64,000 bases of DNA, from assembly GCA_009911185.1 (NCBI GenBank), contig QXWW01000002.1:62001-126000 (forward strand). The letters run 5' to 3'. Positions 37,354 to 44,866 of this stretch are shown here, in pieces; position 1 is the stretch's first letter; every line of letters begins with the position of its first letter. A model generated the notes under the pieces. The model was not told where the DNA came from. It was given only the letters and a program-made list of their open reading frames with translations, and searched no databases. The DNA comes from Lachnospiraceae bacterium. Lineage in GTDB: Bacteria > Bacillota > Clostridia > Lachnospirales > Lachnospiraceae. A program made the translations under genes and the position numbers.

Positions 37354-39807
37354 TTACCCCGCTTCCTTCTCAGATTTTTGCTGCCGCAGCAGATGCAAAG
37401 AATACTTTACAATAAAAATTACCCCTGCCAGACTTACCGCAATCCCCGCTTTGAAATACGGATATGCCAGTAAAATCTCCGTTTTTCCCGCTTTCACATA
37501 CGTCAGATGGTTTTTTCCGTATATCTGCTGCTCAGAACGGAAACTATCATGCCAGGCAAGGCCGGTATTGACGTCGTCCCTGTCAACATCAATTATCACA
37601 TGATCCGGCAAATACTGTATGGAATAAGGAACAATCTCCCGTACTGGAAACTCATCCGACCTTATTTTCATTGCATGGCTCAATAACGCTTCCACTCCCT
37701 TATCCTGCGTAAGGCCGAGATAATAAGTCAGATTCAGGCCAATTATCACAATATTATCATTCTTCACCGTGCCGTAAAATGGAAGCTCCCAGTCCAAATC
37801 TTCTACGGTTCCCCAAACTTCATCCAGACCATCCACATATACCGTATTCCATTCCCGATGCCCGTCTGGAAATAAATCCGTATCCAGGATACCGTCTATC
37901 GTGTCCAGACTCGGATATCCCTGTGAAAAAGAAACTGAATTGCAGATAACTCCCAAAAAACTCTGGTTTCTGCTGCCCCGGTCTTCCGGTATCCCATCTG
38001 CCGCAACCACAATCCGTACTCCGGATTCACTCAATTTTGTAATAAGCAGTTCGGCTGCCGCTTTATCACTGTACGTAAAGCCTGCCAGATAAATCAAATC
38101 ATAATCTTTTAAATCCTCAAACGTAAAATCGTCAATCTTTGTCGTATCCGTCTCCTCGACAGCCGGAAACTGTCTGGAAATCTCCGGTGCAGACGTGCCG
38201 ATACCAAGCGCACGGTATGTTGTCGCCGTTCCCCAGGCGCCGTCCGTTTCCAGCTTATACAGACGATAACTTTTGCTGGTATCTTTCAGCTTATACCCCA
38301 ACTTCGCTGCTGCATGGTCCATGTTCAGAACAGGCTTCTTATCAATCGCATTTACAAGCTCCGTCTGCACAATCACTGTATCGCTGCCCATCTCCAGACA
38401 TCGGTCAAACAGATACAGATAATTTCCTTCCTCCAAAGCGCGGTCTATCTGCCTGATGTTGGAATACGCTGCAGAATTTTCCTCCGCCGCTCCATACATA
38501 GACGCTACTGGCGTTCCATACCCGGTAATTAGATAATTGCTCATGGCGCCAAGACTGTTCTCATCAATCAAAGCCAGTCTCTGACTTGTAATCTCTTTCG
38601 CCTTTTGAATCAACGTAATGTCTGCATAGTATGCCAGCCTCTCCTGCGGCATGACTCCGGACTGGTTCCCCAATATTAAAGGAAGAGACGGTAGTACATC
38701 CAACGCCAATAAACCGGTAAAAAGCACAACCCATCCCCTTTTCAGAGTATTCCAGCTTAGAAAACTGAACAGCGCCATGCACAGGGCAATAGAAAAGCAG
38801 CAAAGCATTTGCAAAATGTGGGCAAGCGGCAGCTTTGCCAGATAATGGTACACGCTATCCGAACTGGACGCCAATATGATGATTGCTGTCCAAAAACCGG
38901 GCATAGATTTCCTTTTACTTAAAAAAACACCAAAAACGGCAAGCAGAAATACTGCCAATCCAAAGTAAAAATACCCATACCCCCTCTGAAAGCGCGCAAT
39001 GGGATTTATAGACAACAGCATATTCTGAAAGGACTGCTCCCATCTGTCTGTATTTTCAGCTGCCGCGGCATTTCCCGTCATGGAAGGCAGCAGCCAGAAA
39101 CCTGCCAGCAAATATCCGGGCAAAAACGCCAAAAGAGCTTGTATTCCTCTTTTTATCTGACGCCGGATTATACCGTCTATGATAACATATATCACAAATG
39201 CCAGCAGAATCATTCCTGCATAATCAACGCTGGACAGGCAGAACACCGCAAAGCAAACAGATATTTTAGGCAGCGCCTGCCAACAGCGATGCTGAAGATA
39301 TTCATAAAACCAATACATAAGAAACGGAATCATTGCCATGCAGACTGCTCCCGGAAGGTTTCCCTCATAAAACAACACGGCCAGATTATTTGGCATGAAA
39401 AACCATAAGACGCCTAAAAATACGCCAAACCACGGCCGTTCCAGTTTTAAGCCAACGTAGAGCCATGAAGCTGCGCCCGTCCCAAAAATAAACGCTGTAA
39501 AAATCAGATATGCATTCATGGAACTGCCGCCAAGAAATTGAAAGAACGCTATAAGATACATCGTGAGGGGCTCCCAATAGCGCGTCATTTCCACACCATT
39601 GTACCAGAGCGGATCAAAAAGAGGAAAGAAATCTCCTTCCAAAATACGGCGATATAATACATCTCCCTTATAAAGATGGCAAAGCGTGTCCATACCACTG
39701 GGAAATATCCCATTGTTTTGTACAAGCTTTGCCACTCCATATGCCGTCAGGACATAAAGGAGGAGCATGATTACAACCAGATAACGCGAGCTTTTTCTGT
39801 CTCTCAA
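37354..39807 (-). CDS. Large GT-C-like membrane protein (PTPS-related domain family)
   Basis: 817 residues. About 11-12 membrane helices in the first half, preceded by an extracytoplasmic loop with GMDTLCHLYKGDVLYRRI and PLWYNGVEMTRYWEP, the pattern of GT-C glycosyltransferases that use lipid-linked sugars. A soluble extracytoplasmic part of about 350 residues follows (including VDGLDEVWGTVEDLDWELPF), then a last helix (AGIAVSLAGVIFIVKYSL). This group is annotated as 6-pyruvoyltetrahydropterin synthase-related membrane protein, although no PTPS fold is seen here. The start is TTG at 39807, decided by AGGAGG 8 nt upstream. It may glycosylate the exported substrate. Confidence 0.75.
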   Translation of the reverse strand: MRDRKSSRYLVVIMLLLYVLTAYGVAKLVQNNGIFPSGMDTLCHLYKGDVLYRRILEGDFFPLFDPLWYNGVEMTRYWEPLTMYLIAFFQFLGGSSMNAYLIFTAFIFGTGAASWLYVGLKLERPWFGVFLGVLWFFMPNNLAVLFYEGNLPGAVCMAMIPFLMYWFYEYLQHRCWQALPKISVCFAVFCLSSVDYAGMILLAFVIYVIIDGIIRRQIKRGIQALLAFLPGYLLAGFWLLPSMTGNAAAAENTDRWEQSFQNMLLSINPIARFQRGYGYFYFGLAVFLLAVFGVFLSKRKSMPGFWTAIIILASSSDSVYHYLAKLPLAHILQMLCCFSIALCMALFSFLSWNTLKRGWVVLFTGLLALDVLPSLPLILGNQSGVMPQERLAYYADITLIQKAKEITSQRLALIDENSLGAMSNYLITGYGTPVASMYGAAEENSAAYSNIRQIDRALEEGNYLYLFDRCLEMGSDTVIVQTELVNAIDKKPVLNMDHAAAKLGYKLKDTSKSYRLYKLETDGAWGTATTYRALGIGTSAPEISRQFPAVEETDTTKIDDFTFEDLKDYDLIYLAGFTYSDKAAAELLITKLSESGVRIVVAADGIPEDRGSRNQSFLGVICNSVSFSQGYPSLDTIDGILDTDLFPDGHREWNTVYVDGLDEVWGTVEDLDWELPFYGTVKNDNIVIIGLNLTYYLGLTQDKGVEALLSHAMKIRSDEFPVREIVPYSIQYLPDHVIIDVDRDDVNTGLAWHDSFRSEQQIYGKNHLTYVKAGKTEILLAYPYFKAGIAVSLAGVIFIVKYSLHLLRQQKSEKEAG

Positions 39808-39870
39808 TGACCATTCCTCCTATTACTTTGTCCTTACCTATATTTTGAAACAATACAGGCTCTTTCATTC

Positions 39871-42036
39871 CTATTTTGCCGATGCTATTAACATCTCAAG
39901 CAGATTTTTCTTTTTATACAAAAGTATAAGGCCAGCCGCCGCCACGCAAAGGCTAACGCCGGCCACAGGTCCCGTAGACGCGCCCGCTGTATAAATCCAC
40001 TGCCGGCCAATACGTCCAAACTGCGCTGCAATCTCCTTCAAATCTGTCTTATCCACGCCAAGCTTCCTGGCAATCATAGGAAGTTCCAGATATAATTCCA
40101 TCTCATCCTTTCCATCTTTGCCTACCGTCATCATCATCTTTCCATACAATTGATCCATTTCATTGAGATTATTGATATTCGTGGATGTACGCCATGCATC
40201 TGCAGAGGCGATATAATACTCATACGTGCCTTCCGGAAGGCCGGACAACTGCGGTCCCCAATTGATGGCGCCGTTTGCATCCACGGTCACAAACATCGGA
40301 TAAAATGCCATCTTAGAATCATAAGCGCCATTTTGCAGATCACTCTGCTTCTGATTAAAAGCAATCGTTACCGCCGCTGTAAACTCACCTCCTGCTTCCT
40401 GCAAATGCTGAGGCATATTAGTCACTACATGTGCGAACAGTTTTTCGCCGTTAAAATACAAAGCCCCTTTGGCGTCAATCTGCGATTCCTGAGAACCTGC
40501 CGTAGCATATTCAATCGTAGAATGCCCATAATCTTCCCAATCATCATAAGAACCATCATAGTGAATGCCGTTAAACAAATTTTCCAGATTATTTCCATTA
40601 TCCGGCTGTAAGTTTACAATACCGGATATAATAACATCGCCTTCATAAAAACCAAAAGAAAGACTCTCTCTGTATTTGGGAAGCTGATCCTTGGGAATGG
40701 CGATTTCCCATTCACTGCCCACATAAGCCGCCAGCGCACCGTCTACGCCGCCGACTGCAGGCGTTGTACGCAACTGGATATCCGTCTCATATCCCAAATC
40801 TGAGACAATGGCAAACTTACCGTTCGCATGGGTTCCCGCGCCAGACGCATTGCCTCCTTTTCCATCCTTAATATAAATATAAAACCAATCGCCGTCGTAT
40901 ATTGCCGCCGCCTGGGATAAACATCCCTTATGCTGTTCATTGGGACAGTCAACATCTGTCTTTGCCACTGCCGCCCAATCCGTATAACTGCCGTCGATGG
41001 CGATCCCTGTATATACCGGCTGCGGCTGTACTTCCACCGGCTGGCCGTTCACTCTCTCAATATCCCTGGAAGCTATGGAAACTCCTCCAAATTCCAGGAC
41101 AAAATCAAGATTATGGAAAAAACCTACGGGAACGGCAAACTCAACCGTATATGGCCCGGCATTATTCCCATGCGCTTCATTCTTCACTGCCGCCGACGCA
41201 CCCTGGACATCACCATACCAGGCATTTTTTACTGCCGCTCCTGTCTGCCACGCATTAATTGAAAGCGATGCATCCTCTGCGGACGTTCCGTCCGCATACG
41301 TAAACCGAAAGCTGTTGCCGCTGCCGGCAAATCCATAATCCCATTCTGTCCCCGCGCTCCCTGTATAACTGAAATATAATGTACTGCCATCTGCAGAAAA
41401 TGCGGTTTTCCAGGAATCCACATTAGAAGCATCAGAAGCACGCTCTGTAACCTTCGCCCAGTCAGATAAATCTCCATCCACTGCAATACTGCCTTCTACT
41501 GACGGCAATTGTTCCAGAGAAAATACCTGTGGAACCGTTTCTTCTTTTTCCGTTTCTTCCTCCGCAGCAGAATCATCTGTTTTATCTTTGTCTGCCTTAT
41601 CCTTTGGCTTATCTGTTTCGCTTTTCTCTTCCTCCGGCTGTTGTTCCGGCTTCTGCGTTTCTTCTTCCTGTTCCGGCTTCTGCGGCTGCTGTTGTTCCGG
41701 CTCCTGTGCCTCTTCTTCCTGTTCCGGCTCCTGCGCTTCTTCTTCCTTCGTCGGCTCCTGCGCTTCTTCCTTCACCGGTTCCTGTGGCTGCTGTTGCTCC
41801 GGCTCCTGCGCTTCTTCTTCCTTCGTCGGCTCCTGCGGCTGCTGTATAACTTCTGATTCCGCTGTCTTTGGCTGCCGCTGTTCCTGCGGCCCCTCTGCAG
41901 GTGCAGGCGGCTGTTCCCCGGCTTCCATCTGCGGCGTACTGTCCGATTCTGTCGCCATAACAGGCATACTCGAAAAAAACAGGGATATTGACGTAAGAAT
42001 TGCCGCTGTTCCTTTCACAATCGTCTTGACCTTCAT
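39871..42036 (-). CDS. Secreted repeat protein with exosortase (Firmicu-CTERM-like) tail, likely XrtG substrate
   Basis: 721 residues. Signal peptide MKVKTIVKGTAAILTSISLF up to VMATES. Residues ~30-165 are a Pro/Glu/Gln-rich, later Lys/Asp-rich stalk. Three copies of a ~170-residue beta module follow, each opening with a D-G-x-x-x-D-W motif: VDGDLSDWAKV, IDGSYTDWAAV, YDGSYDDWEDY. The C-terminus is a sorting tail: ASTGP (686-690), a hydrophobic helix (VSLCVAAAGLILLY), then KKK. That arrangement matches the tail class paired with XrtG. It would be cut or joined near STGP and shown on the surface. ATG at 42036 follows GGGAGG. Confidence 0.85.
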   Translation of the reverse strand: MKVKTIVKGTAAILTSISLFFSSMPVMATESDSTPQMEAGEQPPAPAEGPQEQRQPKTAESEVIQQPQEPTKEEEAQEPEQQQPQEPVKEEAQEPTKEEEAQEPEQEEEAQEPEQQQPQKPEQEEETQKPEQQPEEEKSETDKPKDKADKDKTDDSAAEEETEKEETVPQVFSLEQLPSVEGSIAVDGDLSDWAKVTERASDASNVDSWKTAFSADGSTLYFSYTGSAGTEWDYGFAGSGNSFRFTYADGTSAEDASLSINAWQTGAAVKNAWYGDVQGASAAVKNEAHGNNAGPYTVEFAVPVGFFHNLDFVLEFGGVSIASRDIERVNGQPVEVQPQPVYTGIAIDGSYTDWAAVAKTDVDCPNEQHKGCLSQAAAIYDGDWFYIYIKDGKGGNASGAGTHANGKFAIVSDLGYETDIQLRTTPAVGGVDGALAAYVGSEWEIAIPKDQLPKYRESLSFGFYEGDVIISGIVNLQPDNGNNLENLFNGIHYDGSYDDWEDYGHSTIEYATAGSQESQIDAKGALYFNGEKLFAHVVTNMPQHLQEAGGEFTAAVTIAFNQKQSDLQNGAYDSKMAFYPMFVTVDANGAINWGPQLSGLPEGTYEYYIASADAWRTSTNINNLNEMDQLYGKMMMTVGKDGKDEMELYLELPMIARKLGVDKTDLKEIAAQFGRIGRQWIYTAGASTGPVAGVSLCVAAAGLILLYKKKNLLEMLIASAK
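41724..41837 (-). repeat. 39-bp repeat in the Pro/Glu/Gln stalk of the XrtG substrate
   Basis: A perfect 39-bp repeat (41724-41762 and 41799-41837) with a 75-bp period, inside a longer region (about 41630-41850) of degenerate E-E-x-Q-E-P-E-Q repeats. The period keeps the frame, so the stalk length can change. Confidence 0.85.
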
Positions 42037-42064
42037 AACCAAACCTCCCTTGTATAATATGATA

Positions 42065-42418
42065 TTAAAACGTTTCTTCCACAATCGCATAGACGCGCAA
42101 AGGCGTCTCACTGATCTCAAAACGCGCAAATTTCCAACGGTGTTTCTCCAACGCCTCCTTTACCTTCCGGTAAAACACTTCGCCTAAGTGCTCAATACTG
42201 GTATCTCCTCCAAATTCAGAAAACTCGTTCAAATACTGGTGCTGATACGGCGCAAACACTTTTTCCAAAATGGAATCCATATTGGCAAATTCCATAAAAT
42301 CTTCCGCCATCCGCCTTGCGACAATTTCAATCTCAATCAGATGATGATGTTTATTTTCAGTCCGCCCGTCAAAACTATGCTGCATACATAAACGATATTT
42401 CAACCGATGGTATTTCAT
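42065..42418 (-). CDS. 6-pyruvoyltetrahydropterin-synthase-like protein of the XrtG operon (copy 1)
   Basis: 117 residues, first gene of the XrtG operon. Fold markers: CMQHSFDGR, HHH at the zinc position (ENKHHHLIEIEI), YQHQYLNEF in place of LDHxxLN, TSIEHLGEVFYRKV for the PTxEN helix, and ETPLRVYAIVEE at the end. The proton-carrying cysteine before the HxH is missing (TENK). With copy 2 at the other end of the operon it suggests a non-pterin role, perhaps binding a nucleotide sugar or an assembly partner. It ends 28 nt before the substrate gene. Confidence 0.75.
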   Translation of the reverse strand: MKYHRLKYRLCMQHSFDGRTENKHHHLIEIEIVARRMAEDFMEFANMDSILEKVFAPYQHQYLNEFSEFGGDTSIEHLGEVFYRKVKEALEKHRWKFARFEISETPLRVYAIVEETF

Positions 42419-42467
42419 CCCATTCCACCTGCCCGTCTGTTCTTATGTAACCCTTTATGCGTTATTT

Positions 42468-42497
42468 ATTATAGCATAGTACAAAAGACCTTTTCAA
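42468..42497 (-). promoter_or_regulatory. Promoter of the XrtG operon
   Basis: Minus strand TTGAAA (42492-42497), 18-nt spacer, extended -10 TGCTATAAT (-10 at 42468-42473), 50 nt before the first gene. No other good promoter was seen inside the operon. Confidence 0.75.
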
Positions 42498-42571
42498 TGC
42501 CTTCCCTTGCCCAATTTTGCGCAAAATAAACTTAAATTTTCTCTGTTTTAGGCTATTTTTCCATAACAGGA

Positions 42572-42602
42572 AAGACCAGCCATCCTATAGACAACTGGTC
42601 TT
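42572..42602 (-). terminator. Terminator-like hairpin after rpsR
   Basis: 8-bp stem (AAGACCAG 42572-42579 / CTGGTCTT 42595-42602) 15 nt past rpsR. On the minus strand only three T residues follow, so some read-through into the XrtG operon is possible. Confidence 0.6.
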
Positions 42603-42616
42603 AATTTTACCAATAT

Positions 42617-42880
42617 TTAATCGGTTACATATGGCATTAATGCGATATGTCTCGCTCTTTTTATTGCAACTGTCAATGCTCTCTGATGCTTTGCGCAGTT
42701 GCCGGTAATTCTCCTGGGAAGAATCTTTCCTCTCTCAGAAATATATCTTTTTAATTTATTAGTATCCTTATAATCAATTACATTGTCCTTCCCACAGAAC
42801 ACACATACCTTTTTCCTTCTGCGGATGCCGCCTCTTCTCTTCATCGGAGAATCGCTCTTTTCAGATTTATTATAAGCCAT
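42617..42880 (-). CDS. rpsR: 30S ribosomal protein S18
   Basis: 87 residues; binds S6 on the small subunit. Core [20 protein letters not shown] and [19 protein letters not shown]. Three cysteines near those positions are of the zinc-binding type often seen in clostridia. AGGAGGCAAAGAA precedes ATG. It closes rpsF-ssb-rpsR. Confidence 0.98.
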   Translation of the reverse strand: MAYNKSEKSDSPMKRRGGIRRRKKVCVFCGKDNVIDYKDTNKLKRYISERGKILPRRITGNCAKHQRALTVAIKRARHIALMPYVTD

Positions 42881-42897
42881 TTTCTTTGCCTCCTGTT

Positions 42898-43338
42898 CTA
42901 ATTAAAAGGTAATTCTTCGTCAATACCATCCGGAATATTCATAAAACCATCTCCAGCCGCCGCGCTCGGTTCCGGTCTGCCCATAGGCTGGAAACCGCCT
43001 GACTGCTCGCTGGCCGCCTTACTTTCAGCAAATTCCTGCTCTTCCACCACAACGTCTGTGGTATACACCTTCTGGCCCTCCTGGTTCGTATAGCTGCCAG
43101 TCTGAATCCTTCCTGTGACCGCTACCTTGATTCCCTTATGGAAATACTTTTCTGCAAATTCACCGCTTCTTCCAAACGCCACACAATTGATAAAATCTGC
43201 CGTCTGCTGATCTCCATCCCGTTTGAATCTTCTGTCTACCGCCAATGTATATCTGGCCACGGCCGTTGCCTGTTCGCCCTGTGAATAGCGGACGTCGGGA
43301 TCTCTGGTCAATCTGCCCATAAGTATGACTTTATTCAT
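42898..43338 (-). CDS. ssb: Single-stranded DNA-binding protein
   Basis: 146 residues. An OB-fold domain ([38 protein letters not shown]), a glycine/proline-rich linker and the acidic tip GIDEELPFN that recruits replication and repair proteins. GAGGAG precedes ATG. It lies between rpsF and rpsR as usual. Confidence 0.97.
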   Translation of the reverse strand: MNKVILMGRLTRDPDVRYSQGEQATAVARYTLAVDRRFKRDGDQQTADFINCVAFGRSGEFAEKYFHKGIKVAVTGRIQTGSYTNQEGQKVYTTDVVVEEQEFAESKAASEQSGGFQPMGRPEPSAAAGDGFMNIPDGIDEELPFN

Positions 43339-43356
43339 TTAATCTCCTCTTTCTAT

Positions 43357-43647
43357 CTATGCTTCGTCCTGTCTAACGCATAAGAAGCGGAGCACATTGT
43401 CCATAATACGCACACGTTTTTCCAATTCTGCCGGACAATCTGGTTCTGCCTCGAACTTGATGAAATAATAGAAGCCCTCTCTCATTTTCTGAATTTCGTA
43501 AGCAAGTCTCTTCTTGCCCCATTCTTCCACTTCTGTCACCGTACCGCCAAAACGCGTTACATACTCTTTCGCCTTTTCTACGACTGCGGCTCTCGGTTCA
43601 TCCTCGATCTTTGCATTAACGACAAGCGCTAATTCATATTTGTTCAT
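43357..43647 (-). CDS. rpsF: 30S ribosomal protein S6
   Basis: 96 residues; partner of S18. MNKYELALVVNAKIEDEPRA, then GKKRLAYEIQKMREGFYYFIKF, and RIMDNVLRFLCVRQDEA. The ATG at 43647 has GGAGG 8-9 nt upstream. A longer frame to 43755 would read through the promoter. The leader (43648-43726) has a GC-rich stretch GATGACGGGGGGCCGG that could form the S6:S18 autoregulatory element known in such leaders; I could not confirm the fold. Confidence 0.97.
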   Translation of the reverse strand: MNKYELALVVNAKIEDEPRAAVVEKAKEYVTRFGGTVTEVEEWGKKRLAYEIQKMREGFYYFIKFEAEPDCPAELEKRVRIMDNVLRFLCVRQDEA

Positions 43648-43726
43648 GCCTCGTACCTCCTTCTGGTCTTCCGGCCCCCCGTCATCGCAGGGAGCAAGGA
43701 CAAATAATAATATATCACGGTTTGTC

Positions 43727-43755
43727 AGTTTACCATAACTACTGGGATTTTGCAA
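43727..43755 (-). promoter_or_regulatory. Promoter of rpsF-ssb-rpsR
   Basis: Minus strand TTGCAA (43750-43755), 17-nt spacer, TAAACT (43727-43732). It overlaps the last codons of the upstream hydrolase gene. Confidence 0.6.
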
Positions 43756-44770
43756 GGTTTTTTCCTAAAAATCCCTGAATTTTCCCATAATATGTAGACG
43801 GATCTTTGTCCTGGGACTGGGCATGACCTGCTCCCTCTACAATCAGAAGTTCCTTCTCACATACTGCCGCCTTATACAATTCCTCCGCCATCCGCACAGA
43901 AATCATGGCGTCTTCATCTCCATGTATAAAAAGAGTTGGCACTTTGCTTTTCTTCACGGCCTCTAACGCTGAGGCATCTTTGAGGTTGTAACCGCCCCGG
44001 AGTTTAAGCGCCAGACAAGCGGAATCCACCAGCGGAAACGCCGGCAGGCCAAACCATTCCTTTATCTTTTCTCCAAACATAGAATAGGCGTCCGTATACG
44101 CACAATCAGAAATGACCGCGCAGATATTCTCCGGCAGGTTTTCTTCTCCTGTCATCATCAGCGCCGCGGCAGCTCCCATGGACTGGCCATGGAGCACAAT
44201 CTGCGCTTTTGTGTCCTGTGATAATATATAGTCGATCCAAAGCATGTTGTCAAAATGATCCGTCCATCCCATGCCAATAAAATCTCCCTGGCTCTCTCCC
44301 TGGCAGCGCAGATCCGGCACCAGTACATGATAACCTTGCTGATGATACCAACGGGCAAACGGATACATTTCTTCCTTCCAGCCAGTATATCCGTGCAGCA
44401 ACAACACCCATTTATGGCTTTTCTGCGCACTGTTATCTTTGTCCTCTGCCGGAAATTCTTCTGCTATCAGGCGGTACCCCTCTTCCGTCTTTCTGGAAAT
44501 TTTACGGCTCTTTGCCGTCTTAAGCCATTCTTTCGTCTCTTTTAATGCCGTATTCCTGTTTATCTTAATATCAGAAGTCTGCACCTGGGCCGCGTAACTT
44601 TCTTTTGTAATCCGCTCAAAAGCATCCAGTTTTTCCATAAAAGAGGGCACCAGCGCCGCACTGACCAGTATATTCACCAGTATCACATATCCTGCCAACA
44701 GCGCCGTAACCGCCAGTCCTAAGAGCATTATCATTTTTTTCCGGTTTTTTCTGTTTCTGTTTTCTCTCAT
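43739..44770 (-). CDS. Membrane-anchored alpha/beta hydrolase
   Basis: 343 residues. One N-terminal helix (IMLLGLAVTALLAGYVILV) anchors it. The alpha/beta hydrolase core has LLLHGYTGWKEE, DLRCQGESQG, the nucleophile elbow GQSMGAAAA, the acid in FIHGDEDAMI and the His in EGAGHAQS. Esterase- or peptidase-like; the substrate is unknown. The ATG at 44770 follows TTGAGG at normal spacing; a GTG at 44794 is less likely. It lies upstream of rpsF with the same direction. Confidence 0.85.
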   Translation of the reverse strand: MRENRNRKNRKKMIMLLGLAVTALLAGYVILVNILVSAALVPSFMEKLDAFERITKESYAAQVQTSDIKINRNTALKETKEWLKTAKSRKISRKTEEGYRLIAEEFPAEDKDNSAQKSHKWVLLLHGYTGWKEEMYPFARWYHQQGYHVLVPDLRCQGESQGDFIGMGWTDHFDNMLWIDYILSQDTKAQIVLHGQSMGAAAALMMTGEENLPENICAVISDCAYTDAYSMFGEKIKEWFGLPAFPLVDSACLALKLRGGYNLKDASALEAVKKSKVPTLFIHGDEDAMISVRMAEELYKAAVCEKELLIVEGAGHAQSQDKDPSTYYGKIQGFLGKNLAKSQ

Positions 44771-44866
44771 AACCGCCTCAACCTCAAGTTTCACTTACCC
44801 TGTTATCATAACATTTCTCTGGAATTAATTCACCCGGAAAAATTTTCATATACGCTTGCTTACCGC

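Noticed and set aside
41588-42187. Long plus-strand frame rich in Cys/Ser opposite the XrtG substrate stalk
   Set aside because: Antisense image of the Glu/Gln/Pro repeats; such repeats keep the opposite frame open by composition.
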